64,000 nt of DNA from JAKJGV01 sp964617565 (GTDB taxonomy: Bacteria > Verrucomicrobiota > Kiritimatiellia > CAIQIC01 > JAGNIJ01): assembly GCA_964617565.1 (NCBI GenBank), contig CAZTYH010000003.1, positions 1 through 64,000 on the forward strand, given 5' to 3'. Position numbers and translations under genes: made by a program. Under the pieces are notes generated by a model, which searched no databases, had not been told where the DNA came from, and worked only from the letters and a program-made list of their open reading frames with translations. Shown in pieces: positions 1 to 10,808 of this stretch (its first letter is position 1; every line of letters starts with the position of its first letter).

Positions 1-37
1 TACGGGGCATATTATCGTTTCACTATCGGAGGAAAGA

Positions 38-1723
38 ATGGAACCGTTGAAACAGTTGGATTCGTATCATGGGCCCAAGGGGCCGGTGGTTTTGTTGATT
101 ATGGACGGGGTCGGCGTCGGCCGTTACGAGGAGGGGGATTTCGTGCGGGCTTCGAAGACGCCGAATATGCACTGGCTGCGCGAGAACTCTTTATATACGG
201 AGTTGAAGGCGCACGGCACGGCGGTGGGCATGCCGAGCGACGAAGATATGGGCAACAGCGAGATCGGCCACAATGCCATCGGGTGCGGCCGCGTGTTCGA
301 CCAGGGCGCAAGCCTCGTCAGCAAGGCGATCAGCAGCGGTACGCTCTTTGAAGGCGAAGCGTGGAAGGGCGCCGTCCACAATTGCCGCGCGCACGAATCG
401 GCGCTGCATTTCATCGGTTTGTTCTCCGACGGAAACGTGCATAGTCACATTGACCATATCGAAGCGATGCTGCGCCGCGCGAAGGAAGAAGGCGTGAAGA
501 AAGTGCGCGTACACATCCTGCTCGACGGGCGCGACGTCCCGCCCACATCCGCCCTGGTTTACGTGGACCGCTTTGAGGCTTTTCTCAAGGACCTGAACGC
601 TGATGGTTCGGTGGATTTCTGCATAGCGTCCGGCGGCGGGCGCATGAAGATCACGATGGACCGCTACGAAGCCGACTGGGGCATGGTCAAGTTGGGGTGG
701 GAGATTCACGTGAAGGGGAATGGCCCGCTCTTTTCGAGCGCGCGCGAAGCGATTGAGACGCTGCGCCGCGACCATCCCGGGACGATTGACCAGGACCTCC
801 CGCCGTTCGTGATTGCACGCGACGGCAAACCCGTTGGACGGATCGAAAATGGCGACAGCGTGATTTTTTTCAACTTCCGCGGCGACCGCGCGATCGAGAT
901 CAGCCGCGCGTTTGAAGACGAGGCGTTCGACAAGTTCGACCGCGGTCCGCGGCCCGACGTGTTCTACGCGGGCATGATGCAATATGACGGCGACACGAAG
1001 ATCCCGAAAAACTTTCTCGTGCCACCGCCGGGCATTGACCGGACGATGGGCGAGTATCTGACGGCCACGGACGTGCGCCAGATGGCGATCAGCGAGACAC
1101 AGAAGTTCGGGCACGTGACGTATTTCTTCAATGGAAACCGCTCCGGCAAGTTCGACGAAGCGCTGGAGGATTACGTGGAAGTGCCATCCGACCGCGTTCC
1201 TTTCGAGGAACGGCCCTGGATGAAGGCGGCGGAAATCACGGACAAGGTGGTCGCGGCCATATTGAAGCAGCGCCGCAAATATCCGTTCATCCGGCTGAAC
1301 TACGCGAATGGCGACATGGTCGGCCACACCGGCGTAGTGCAGGCGGTGCGTATCGCGGTGGAGACGGTGGATCTGTGCCTGGCGCGAGTCATCAAGGCCG
1401 TCCGCGAAGCCGAAGGCATACTGGTTGTAACGGCGGATCACGGCAACTCGGACGACATGTATGAGCACAACAAGAAAACGGGTGAAGTAGTGAAAGATCC
1501 CGAGACGGGCTTGCCGAAATCCAAAACGAGCCATTCACTGAACCCGGTGCCGTGCTACATCTACGATCCTTCCGGCGTTTCCAAGGCGCGGTTGACGGCG
1601 AACGCGGCGGTGACGGAGAAGGGGCCGGGGCTTGGGATCAGCAGCCTTGCGGCGACGTGCATCAAGCTGTTGGGCTATGAGCCGCCGACCGATTACACGC
1701 CGAGCATTGTGGACGTGGGTTGA
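38..1723 (+). CDS. gpmI: 2,3-bisphosphoglycerate-independent phosphoglycerate mutase
   Basis: Cofactor-independent phosphoglycerate mutase, interconverting 3- and 2-phosphoglycerate in glycolysis in the cytoplasm. The protein is 561 aa. It has the alkaline-phosphatase-superfamily metal site at the start (LIMDGVG, about residues 20-26), the phosphoserine nucleophile at S74 in GNSEIGH, and late metal ligands in GDMVGHTG (about 427) and TADHGNSDDM (about 467). At 561 aa it is longer than the usual bacterial enzyme of about 510 aa; the opening (GPKGPVV, then AHGTAVGMPSDEDMGNSEIGH) resembles the trypanosomatid/plant-like subtype. GGAGG lies 7 bp before the ATG. It is followed by a convergent fragment on the other strand. 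The identification is firm; the subtype is from memory. Confidence 0.97.
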   Translation: MEPLKQLDSYHGPKGPVVLLIMDGVGVGRYEEGDFVRASKTPNMHWLRENSLYTELKAHGTAVGMPSDEDMGNSEIGHNAIGCGRVFDQGASLVSKAISSGTLFEGEAWKGAVHNCRAHESALHFIGLFSDGNVHSHIDHIEAMLRRAKEEGVKKVRVHILLDGRDVPPTSALVYVDRFEAFLKDLNADGSVDFCIASGGGRMKITMDRYEADWGMVKLGWEIHVKGNGPLFSSAREAIETLRRDHPGTIDQDLPPFVIARDGKPVGRIENGDSVIFFNFRGDRAIEISRAFEDEAFDKFDRGPRPDVFYAGMMQYDGDTKIPKNFLVPPPGIDRTMGEYLTATDVRQMAISETQKFGHVTYFFNGNRSGKFDEALEDYVEVPSDRVPFEERPWMKAAEITDKVVAAILKQRRKYPFIRLNYANGDMVGHTGVVQAVRIAVETVDLCLARVIKAVREAEGILVVTADHGNSDDMYEHNKKTGEVVKDPETGLPKSKTSHSLNPVPCYIYDPSGVSKARLTANAAVTEKGPGLGISSLAATCIKLLGYEPPTDYTPSIVDVG

Positions 1724-1781
1724 GGTCTTTTCGCAGCCGGATTGCGCCCGATGGATTTGGGCGTTACGTGGGTGGGACACC

Positions 1782-2243
1782 TTACCGCGCATTCAGAATC
1801 ACGCGAGCGGCTTGTTCCCAGCCGTCTTCCGCGCGCTTGCGGCAGTATTCGACGAAGCGCAACTGCCGTTCGCAGGCCGGCGTGGGATTTTCCGCGAGCG
1901 CGAGGGCCCGGTCGAGGATGTCACGCGCGGAAGGCGCATCAATGAAGCCGGACAGCACTTCGACGGCAGGTTGACCGGGCACCAGCGTGCCGTGCAGCTT
2001 CCAGCTTCCGAAATCCGTTTGCAGCGCAATGACGGGACGGCCCGCCATCATGCTGAATATCACGCCGTGGAAACTGTCGGAGATATTCACCGCGCACCGG
2101 CCGGGCGCTCGAACGTAATAGGGATAGGCAACGAGGGCAGGCTCCACGGCGCAGGCCATCGCGCGCATTTCGTCCGCAAGCGGAGCGGGGATCGGATTGC
2201 TCGTGGTATAGAGCAGCACGCGGGCGCCGGGTTTGTGACGGAT
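1782..2243 (-). CDS. Polysaccharide pyruvyl transferase family protein, C-terminal fragment cut by assembly gap
   Basis: About 153 C-terminal residues of a protein whose N-terminus is lost in the N run at 2244-2343. The stretch NISDSFHGVIFSMMAGRPVIAL matches the conserved end of polysaccharide pyruvyl transferases, where a Ser-Phe/Met-His motif contributes to binding the sugar or pyruvyl donor. Such enzymes add ketal-linked pyruvate to surface polysaccharides. The rest is a helical tail ending in ARVILNAR before a TAA stop. It points toward gpmI. The gap also truncates the GH3 gene upstream, so whether the two genes are truly adjacent cannot be known. The family call rests on one motif region. 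Confidence 0.6.
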   Translation of the reverse strand: MRHKPGARVLLYTTSNPIPAPLADEMRAMACAVEPALVAYPYYVRAPGRCAVNISDSFHGVIFSMMAGRPVIALQTDFGSWKLHGTLVPGQPAVEVLSGFIDAPSARDILDRALALAENPTPACERQLRFVEYCRKRAEDGWEQAARVILNAR

Positions 2244-2343
2244 NNNNNNNNNNNNNNNNNNNNNNNNNNNNNNNNNNNNNNNNNNNNNNNNNNNNNNNNN
2301 NNNNNNNNNNNNNNNNNNNNNNNNNNNNNNNNNNNNNNNNNNN
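2244..2343. other. Assembly gap, 100 N, unknown true length
   Basis: Exactly 100 N. Unlike the other two gaps, its flanks (ending ...gtgacggat, restarting ctcggggtca) are not copies of each other, so this is a real scaffold gap. It removes the last residues of the GH3 enzyme and the start of the pyruvyl-transferase fragment. Confidence 0.97.
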
Positions 2344-4976
2344 CTCGGGGTCATAGTAGGAAAACGCATCGGGACCCAGGGTGAACGCGACGGTCTTCTT
2401 CTCGCCCGGCTTAAGCGAAATCTTCTGAAAGGCCTTGAGCTCCCGGAGGGGCCGGTCGAGTCGCGATTCCACGTCATGCACGTACAACTGCACAACCTCC
2501 GCGCCGGGCCGCTTGCCGGTGTTTTCGATCTCCGCCGTGACAAGAACGCGCATGTCTTTTCCCTGACCCTTCGATGCGATCTTCAGGCTGCGATACTCGA
2601 AGGTTGTGTAGGACAAGCCATGACCGAATGGGAACAGCGGCTCGACGTCTTTCGTGTCGTAGTAGCGATAGCCGACATAGATGGATTCGCGGTAGTGGAC
2701 CTGCCCGTCGCGGCCCGGGTAGTAGTTGTATGACGGGTTGTCTTCCAGCCGCTTCGGGAAAGTCACCGGAAGTTTGCCGGACGGATTCACTTCACCGAAG
2801 AGGACGCGAGCGATGGCGTGCCCGCCTTCCTGTCCTGGATACCATGCTTCAACAACGGCCGGCACACGATCAAGCCACTCGTCCATTAAAACAGGCGTGC
2901 CGTTGATCAGGACCACGATGGTGTTCGGGTTGGCCGTAACCACTTCTCGAATCAATTCGTTCTGTTCCCTGGGGAGTCCGAGCTCCGTGCGATCCACGCC
3001 TTCGCCCTCGAACTGCCAGGATATGCCGACGAATACGATCGCGGCATCCGTCTTTGCGGCCGTTTCTGCAGCAGTGCGGATCGGGTTGTCATCCAACAAT
3101 ATCCAACCCAGCCGTGCGCTTGCGATACCGGTGTTCTCGTAATAGTCGGCGCAGATTTCATATGTCCGCCCTGCTTCCAGTTCGACTGTCGCGGAATGTG
3201 TGACGCCCGCCTGGTCCACCCAGCCATCAACGATCTTCCGTCCGTCGAGGAAAAGGCGGCAGCCATCATCCGAAGTCATGCCCAGCAGAAAGCGACCTGA
3301 TTGATCCGGTGTGAAAGTGCCGGTCCATCGGGCGGAGAATCGTTCTTCCGAGATTCCGGGAGCGGGGGAGCCTTGTCCCCAATTGAAGTCCACGTTCTCG
3401 TCCACGCGGGTGAGGACCGGTTCGCCTTCGAGATTCATATTGTTGAAATACTCGCCCTTCAAACCGTGCTCGCCGGGCTTGCCGTCGGCGGGCGCCAGCA
3501 GTTCCGACGAAATGGGGATCAGGTCCTGCGGCATGCCGCAGCCTCTAGCGAACAGGACTTCGATTTGATCTCCGCAGAAACTGCGCAGTCCTGTGAGGGG
3601 ATCAACCGGAGCCTCGGGCGTCACATTCGAGCTTCCGCCGCCCGCGCGATGTGCATCCGCGTTTGGGCCGATGACGGCGATGGACTTGATTTTGCTGCGG
3701 TTGAGCGGCAATGCGTTGCCGTCATTCTTCAGCAATACGATAGCTTCCTCGGCGAGACGTTGTGCCAGTGCGCGATGCTCAGGCGCGTTAATAGCGCCAC
3801 GCCGCGCGGGTTTCGGATCATCGAAAAGGCCGGCGAGGAAGGTGACCCTGAGAATGCGGCGCACCTTGTCGTTGATCAGGTCTTCCGGCACTTCGCCGTC
3901 CCGCACGGCCTTCAAAAGATCTTCGCTGAAATACCTGCCCGGGCCGGGCATTTCGAGGTCGAGGCCACCGAGCGCGAAGTCCGTGGTGCCGTGTACCGCG
4001 CCCCAGTCGGAAACCACGAATCCCTTGAACCCGAATTCTTTCTTGAGCAATTCATTCAGCAGGTAGTCGTTCGCGCAGCAGTAAACTCCGCGCAGCCGGT
4101 TGTAGGCGCCCATTACGGTCCACGGTTGGGCTTCTTCGACAACCATTTTAAAGTGGGGGAGATAAATCTCGCGTAATGCCCGCTCGTCAATTTCGACGCT
4201 GATCGTTGTGCGTTCCCATTCCTGGTTGTTGCAGGCATAGTGTTTCAGCGAAGTACCGATGCCTTCGCTCTGCACGCCGCGCACGTATGCCACGCCGATG
4301 CGGCCGGTGAGATAAGGGTCTTCGGAGAAGCTTTCGAAATTGCGGCCGCCGAGCGGAGTGCGATGGATGTTCACGCAGGGACCGAGAAGAATGTCGCGAT
4401 CCGCCCCGCGTGTTTCAAGCGCGAGCGCTTTGCCGACCTCTTCGATCAGGTCCGGATTCCAGCAACTGCCCATGGAAACGCCGGTCGGAAAGCTGGTCGC
4501 CTTTTTTCCCCAGCCGACGCCGTGNNNNNNNNNNNNNNNNNNNNNNNNNNNNNNNNNNNNNNNNNNNNNNNNNNNNNNNNNNNNNNNNNNNNNNNNNNNN
4601 NNNNNNNNNNNNNNNNNNNNNNNNCCATGGAAACGCCGGTCGGAAAGCTGGTCGCCTTTTTTCCCCAGCCGACGCCGTGAGGGCCATCTATGACGCGCAG
4701 GGCGGGAATGCCGAGACGCTCGATGGCTTTTGTTTCGCCGTGGCTCGCGCCCGAAACGAGGCCCACCTTTTCTTCGAGCGTGAGTTGGCTGATCAGCTTG
4801 GATACCCGGCTAGCGATGTCCGCTTCGGACAGGGTCGGCGATTGTGAGCTGGCGGCGTCAATTTTCATGGTGCACGAAAAAATAAGGACAAGGATTAATA
4901 GTACGCAACGGCTGATATACAAATTCTTCTCAATCCGGTTAAAGGCATCTTTCTCAATTCTGAAAAGACAGCGCAT
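2344..4976 (-). CDS. GH3 family beta-glucosidase with PA14 insert, secreted; C-terminus lost in gap
   Basis: Glycoside hydrolase family 3 enzyme, probably a periplasmic or extracellular beta-glucosidase/xylosidase. The start at 4976 has AGGAGG 7 bp upstream. A hydrophobic N-terminal segment (about residues 19-42) looks like a signal peptide. The order is GH3 N-domain (LTLEEKVGLVSG; RVIDGPHGVG; nucleophile Asp in GFVVSDWGA), GH3 C-domain, a PA14 carbohydrate-binding insert (EYFNNMNLEGEP to YYENTGIASARLGW, about 455-575), then a FnIII-like domain that runs into the gap at YYDPE. The reading frame is broken on paper by 100 N plus a 55-bp duplication; removing those 155 bp gives 2478 bp, a multiple of three, and a continuous protein of at least 826 aa. 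An inverted repeat upstream may control it. Confidence 0.92.
4470..4679. repeat. 55-bp exact duplication flanking a 100-N gap (assembly artefact)
   Basis: Bases 4470-4524 and 4625-4679 are identical over 55 bp and bracket 100 N. Both copies encode the same GH3 segment. This is what results when two contigs sharing a k-mer-length overlap are scaffolded with Ns instead of being merged. It is not a biological repeat. Confidence 0.97.
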
Positions 4977-4997
4977 GGAAAACCTCCTTGTAACCGT

Positions 4998-5019
4998 TTT
5001 CAGGATGTATCACCTGAAA
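4998..5019. promoter_or_regulatory. Inverted repeat upstream of the GH3 gene, candidate operator
   Basis: TTTCAGG at 4998-5004 and CCTGAAA at 5013-5019 form a perfect 7-bp dyad with an 8-bp spacer, 22 bp upstream of the GH3 start. On the minus strand the spacer contains TACATC, which could be a -10 box 18 bp from TTGCTT. This layout suits a sugar-responsive repressor, but no regulator gene is nearby. The dyad is seen; its function is inferred. Confidence 0.4.
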
Positions 5020-5078
5020 TATATGAAAAGCAAGAACAATGAAAAAGCGGGCGGCGATTATCCAGTGTTTACAAGTGG

Positions 5079-5115
5079 AAAAACCGATTAATTTCGGATT
5101 CTGCGGAAGAATCCG
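5079..5115 (-). terminator. Probable intrinsic terminator overlapping the end of the small secreted gene
   Basis: CGGATTC (5095-5101) and GAATCCG (5109-5115) form a 7-bp stem with a 7-nt loop. In the minus direction a run of five T follows at 5083-5079. The stem overlaps the last codons of the gene ending at 5088. Confidence 0.5.
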
Positions 5116-5525
5116 GAAGATCCATCCTTCTTCGTCTGATATGCCCGGGTGTGGGAGAGGATTTCGCGTTCGCCATCGCTTCGAACACCGGCACCCGCGA
5201 GTTCAGGGAAATAGAAGCCCTGCTGGAGGGCGAGAACAAAATGGGGATAGGAAACCGGTTCTCCCGGGACGGAGCCTGCCGAGTAAATTCGATCGCCGTA
5301 GGTGCAGTACTTTCCTTCTATGCTGGCATACCAGGCTTGCACTTGTTCGGTAGGGTAGGCGTGTCCGAATATCCACACTGCTTCGGGATTCTCCGTCTGA
5401 GTCGTGCCCAGTTTCAGTTCTACATGGCCCGGCGTGAGAGGATACTCCTGGTGGTGCTCATATTGCACCATCGTTACGAAAGCTGCCGCGGTCAGCGTAG
5501 CCGCTGATATTAAGCCTGTTCTCAT
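5088..5525 (-). CDS. Small secreted protein of unknown function
   Basis: I do not recognise this 145-aa protein. The start at 5525 (MRTGLISAATL) gives a short hydrophobic segment of about 20 residues that could be a signal peptide or anchor; a longer in-frame start at 5609 has no better ribosome site. The remainder is mixed polar sequence with a Tyr/Trp/Pro-rich middle (AVWIFGHAYPTEQVQAW) and a basic tail. It lies between the GH3 gene and the outer-membrane candidate, all on the same strand, with terminators on both sides, so it is probably transcribed alone. Confidence 0.5.
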   Translation of the reverse strand: MRTGLISAATLTAAAFVTMVQYEHHQEYPLTPGHVELKLGTTQTENPEAVWIFGHAYPTEQVQAWYASIEGKYCTYGDRIYSAGSVPGEPVSYPHFVLALQQGFYFPELAGAGVRSDGEREILSHTRAYQTKKDGSSGFFRRIRN

Positions 5526-5612
5526 ATAACACAACCCTGTTAGCCGTTTGACTTCTATAAAGCACGAGCTGTGCCAATCCGGAATTGCATGGGCTCCCGA
5601 TGCAGGCAAACA

Positions 5613-5653
5613 ATTCGCCCGCCATGAATCGAAAGGATTCGTGGCGGGCGAAT
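5613..5653 (-). terminator. Long hairpin after the outer-membrane protein gene
   Basis: An 18-bp stem (5613-5630 with 5636-5653, one G-T wobble) and a 5-nt loop lie 22 bp beyond the stop codon at 5675. In the minus direction it is followed by a short T-rich tail (attgttt). A likely terminator that separates this gene from the small secreted gene. Confidence 0.6.
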
Positions 5654-5674
5654 CGGTCAGAAGATATCAGTCGT

Positions 5675-6823
5675 TTACAGGTTCACGCCTATGCCGATGT
5701 TTGCCGTGAAACTGGACAGATCCACATCGGCCTTGGTGTTGCCGCTCTTGACGCTCAGATCGTCAGCCCAACTGTAACCGCCGCCCACTTCGACGAAGTA
5801 ACGGCTCTTGTTATCCAGCGACATGGTGGCGGAAACTTGTGCGGCTGCTCCCACGATTATGTCCGTGTCTTTTTCGCGCTCGCGCCAGCTTCCCAGCGTC
5901 TCGCCCGTGTCGCCGCGTTCCCAACGCTTGTAAACGGTGAGATCCCAGTCCACCACGTTCAGCGTGGGGCCGACGGAAACAGCCACATTAATTCGATCGC
6001 GAAGCGTCATGCTGCACTCAACCCCGAACATGAGTTCATGCAGATTCATCTCGAGGTCGGCGGAGGTCATGCCGCGCAGTTCGAGCGGTGTGCTGCTTCG
6101 CGTGGACTGCGTGGCAACGGGCGGCGGTTCGCTGACGCCGAAAAAGGACCAGGTATCCGCATACGTGTCCGGATCGAACACGACCCAATAGGATCCGCCG
6201 GCAAAAGGCGCCGGGGGAAGCGGGGAGCTGAAGAAATCGTCCAGAGCGTAAAGGAACGTATGATGGGTTGTATGCTCGGTCAGTTGCTGGCGCCCGGTTT
6301 GCCGCCAGCCGGACTTCGTATGAGACATTGCGGGAGAATACATGCCGAGCAAGCTTATCGTGCAGTTACGCTTTGACTCCATCAAACGCAAACGCGCCGC
6401 TATGTAAGGCGAGAGACAGGTCTCTTCGTCTTCGACGCCGGCATCCATGCCGCGAAGAGAAGATTCATACCCGTAGCTGTAAGAATTAAAAGTAATGCCG
6501 TCGCGACCCAGCACCTGGGCATCGCTCATGACGCCGAAGAGGACTGTGCCATCGCCGTACGGGGTGAACAAGGCGCCGTCCGCATAAACCAGGGTCTCGT
6601 CTCCTTCGGTAAACAACCGCGTAGCGCCTTCGTCATCGCTGCGGTTAATCTGAAATCTCCACGCGTCGTATCCGCTTGGAGGACCGAGTTTGAAATCGGC
6701 CGAGATCTGACGCACCCGTGCGCCTGCGCTAAGGCTGAGCCTGGGAGCACCTTCCCCCGCCATTACGGTGCCGGGCAGAACAAACACGGCGAGAACAGCC
6801 AGTGTGATCCAGCGAGTACGCAT
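5675..6823 (-). CDS. Putative outer-membrane beta-barrel protein
   Basis: A 382-aa exported protein. The start at 6823 is fixed by AGGAGG 6 bp upstream and opens a clear signal peptide (MRTRWITLAVLAVFVLPGTVMA). The mature part has the pattern of amphipathic strands ending in polar turns, for example RYFVEVGGGYSWADD and SSFTANIGIGVNL at the C-terminus, with alternating hydrophobics as in small outer-membrane barrels. No family can be named. It is divergent from ftsH, has a plausible promoter (6885-6912) and a long hairpin after its stop. Confidence 0.55.
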   Translation of the reverse strand: MRTRWITLAVLAVFVLPGTVMAGEGAPRLSLSAGARVRQISADFKLGPPSGYDAWRFQINRSDDEGATRLFTEGDETLVYADGALFTPYGDGTVLFGVMSDAQVLGRDGITFNSYSYGYESSLRGMDAGVEDEETCLSPYIAARLRLMESKRNCTISLLGMYSPAMSHTKSGWRQTGRQQLTEHTTHHTFLYALDDFFSSPLPPAPFAGGSYWVVFDPDTYADTWSFFGVSEPPPVATQSTRSSTPLELRGMTSADLEMNLHELMFGVECSMTLRDRINVAVSVGPTLNVVDWDLTVYKRWERGDTGETLGSWREREKDTDIIVGAAAQVSATMSLDNKSRYFVEVGGGYSWADDLSVKSGNTKADVDLSSFTANIGIGVNL

Positions 6824-6884
6824 AACGAGCCTCCTGTCTTTTGCTGACGCCGTAAGCGCGACGCAGCGTGTTGCCACTGCGTGA

Positions 6885-6912
6885 ATTCTATAAACTCACG
6901 CACTCACATCAA
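6885..6912 (-). promoter_or_regulatory. Candidate sigma-70-type promoter for the outer-membrane protein gene
   Basis: On the minus strand TTGATG (6912-6907) and TAGAAT (6890-6885) are separated by 16 bp, about 60 bp upstream of the start codon at 6823. Confidence 0.4.
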
Positions 6913-6984
6913 GATTTTTCTGTGCAGGTTGTGCGGGTGGGTCGGGCAGGTGAGAATATAGGGCATTTCTGCATGATGCGGTGG

Positions 6985-7013
6985 TTGCAATACGTTGCAG
7001 AGGGTGCTAGTTT
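6985..7013 (+). promoter_or_regulatory. Weak candidate promoter for the ftsH operon
   Basis: TTGCAA (6985-6990) and TAGTTT (7008-7013) with a 17-bp spacer, ending 37 bp before the ftsH ATG. Matches to consensus are modest. Confidence 0.3.
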
Positions 7014-7049
7014 CCTCTGTTCCTTGCGCAAAGAGGGAGAGCATTGTTT

Positions 7050-9032
<1,983 letters not shown>

Positions 9033-9070
9033 CGCCGAAATCCGTCGCGGCCCCGGGATTCATTACGCGC

Positions 9071-9946
9071 ATGAAGCGCATTTCTAAACTGCACTGGACT
9101 TGCGGGGACACGACCGTCGAACTCGGCGTCCGCACGCAGGTCATGGGCATTCTCAACGTCACGCCCGACTCCTTCTCCGATGGCGGGCATTTTCTTGATC
9201 TTGAACAGGCGGTGGCTCATGGCTTGCGCATGTCGGAAGAGGGGGCGGACATTCTCGACGTGGGCGGGGAGTCCACGCGGCCGGGCGCGGCGGCGGTATC
9301 CGAAGAGGAAGAGCTTCGGCGCGTGATACCCGTGGTCCGCGAACTGGCACGCCGCACGGACCGCCTGATTTCAATAGACACCTGCAAAGCGGCGGTCGCC
9401 GAGCGGGCCGTGGAGGCCGGCGCTCGGATCATTAATGATGTAACCGCTCTGACCGGCGATTCGCGCATGGCTTCCGTGGCCGCCGCGAGCCGCGCCGGCG
9501 TGGTCCTCATGCACATGCGCGGAACGCCCCGCACCATGCAGGACGATCCACGATACGACGATGTTGTGGCCGAAGTCGTTGAGTATCTGCAAGCGCGCGT
9601 GAATGCCGCGGTTGAGGCCGGAGTGCGTTTCGAGGCGCTGGCGGTGGATCCCGGCATTGGTTTCGGTAAAACCGTCGAGCATAATCTCGACCTTCTGGCG
9701 CAGCTTGAACGTTTTGCGGCGCTGGAGCGTCCTATACTGGTCGGTCTTTCCCGGAAGAGCTTCATCGGCAGGATTACCGGCCGGGAAGTTCATGACCGGA
9801 CGATCGCCAGCGTCGCCGGCGCCGTGTATGCCGTGCAGCGTGGCGCGCACCTCGTTCGCGTGCATGATGTAAAGGAGACTTGCGAAGCACTGCGTTTAGT
9901 GGATATCCTGTGCAGTAGAGAAGCCGAAAATGAGGGCGTTTCTTGA
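9071..9946 (+). CDS. folP: Dihydropteroate synthase
   Basis: Condenses p-aminobenzoate with hydroxymethyl-dihydropterin pyrophosphate in folate synthesis. The 291-aa TIM barrel carries both family signatures: GILNVTPDSFSDGG (about 26-39) and GGESTRPGA (about 62). It also has the pterin-binding DPGIGFGKT (about 197) and the closing segment GLSRKSFIG. No strong ribosome site is seen; it starts 38 bp after ftsH and its end overlaps cdaA by 17 bp, suggesting coupled translation. The ftsH-folP-cdaA order is known from several bacterial groups. Confidence 0.96.
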   Translation: MKRISKLHWTCGDTTVELGVRTQVMGILNVTPDSFSDGGHFLDLEQAVAHGLRMSEEGADILDVGGESTRPGAAAVSEEEELRRVIPVVRELARRTDRLISIDTCKAAVAERAVEAGARIINDVTALTGDSRMASVAAASRAGVVLMHMRGTPRTMQDDPRYDDVVAEVVEYLQARVNAAVEAGVRFEALAVDPGIGFGKTVEHNLDLLAQLERFAALERPILVGLSRKSFIGRITGREVHDRTIASVAGAVYAVQRGAHLVRVHDVKETCEALRLVDILCSREAENEGVS

Positions 9947-10808
9947 TCGAATTCATGTGCCGGGACCCTTGGGGATTTTGGAAATCCTCTTCCTGGCCTT
10001 TGTACTCTACTACATCATCGCCTTTTTCCGCGGAACACGCGGCGCCCAGGTGTTGGCCGGACTCGCCGTTTTCTTCATCGGCCTGCTCGTCGTTACGCAC
10101 TTCCTGCACCTCGACGCGGTTAACTGGCTGCTCAAGCGATTCTCGGTGTATTTCGCCATCGCTTTTGTCGTGATCTTTCAGCCGGAAATCCGGCGCGTGC
10201 TCGCCGAGCTGGGCAAGCAGCATGTGTTCCATGGAACCGTGCGCGAGCGGACGCTGGTGGATAACATCGTGCAGGCGGTCATGCTGCTCGCGGAACGAAA
10301 GATCGGCGCGCTGGTTGCAGTGGAGCGGGAAATCGGAACGCGGACAACGCAGGAAACCGGAACGCGCATTGACAGCCTTGTCACGCCGGAGTTGCTCGCG
10401 AGCATATTTTTTCCGCACACGCCGCTGCACGACGGCGGCGTGATCATCAAGGGCGACCGGATCCTTGCGGCGGGATGCCTTTTCCCCCTTTCGCCGCGCG
10501 AGGAACTGAGTCGCTCCCTCGGCACGCGGCATCGCGCCGCCATCGGCCTTACCGAGGAAACGGACGCGATTGTCATCGTGGTGTCCGAAGAAACCGGCGC
10601 CATCTCGGTCGCGTACAAAGGGCGCCTGAGCCGCGGGTTGGACGAGGAACGGTTAAAGCGCGTGTTGGCGGCCGTGCTTCTTCGAAGCTCCTCGGCACGG
10701 AAAAAGAGCCGGTTGACCCGGGCAGGGGAACATCTTGATTTGACTCCGGAAGGATTGGCGAAGATTGACGAAGCCGTGGCAAGGGAGCTGGACGAGAATG
10801 GCACTTGA
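9930..10808 (+). CDS. cdaA: Diadenylate cyclase CdaA (c-di-AMP synthase)
   Basis: Makes c-di-AMP from two ATP at the membrane; the signal usually governs osmolyte and potassium balance and envelope integrity. The protein is 292 aa: three N-terminal membrane segments (about 15-95), then the DAC domain. The nucleotide-binding LHDGGVII (about 163-170; the common form is DGA, here DGG) and GTRHRAAIG (about 195-203) are both present, so it should be active. It overlaps folP by 17 bp and the downstream YbbR gene by 11 bp. That pairing is the classic synthase-regulator arrangement. Confidence 0.95.
   Translation: MRAFLDRIHVPGPLGILEILFLAFVLYYIIAFFRGTRGAQVLAGLAVFFIGLLVVTHFLHLDAVNWLLKRFSVYFAIAFVVIFQPEIRRVLAELGKQHVFHGTVRERTLVDNIVQAVMLLAERKIGALVAVEREIGTRTTQETGTRIDSLVTPELLASIFFPHTPLHDGGVIIKGDRILAAGCLFPLSPREELSRSLGTRHRAAIGLTEETDAIVIVVSEETGAISVAYKGRLSRGLDEERLKRVLAAVLLRSSSARKKSRLTRAGEHLDLTPEGLAKIDEAVARELDENGT

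Noticed and set aside
191..1534. Antisense 447-codon frame inside gpmI
   Set aside because: No recognisable motif, no ribosome site, and fully contained in a confidently identified gene.
1745..1763. Short hairpin CGCCC/GGGCG after gpmI as a terminator
   Set aside because: Only a 5-bp stem with a 9-nt loop and no T run.
10420..10443. CdaA has DGG instead of the textbook DGA
   Set aside because: From memory this is a common variant among Gram-negative CdaA proteins, and the RHR motif is intact; not worth a separate claim of altered activity.
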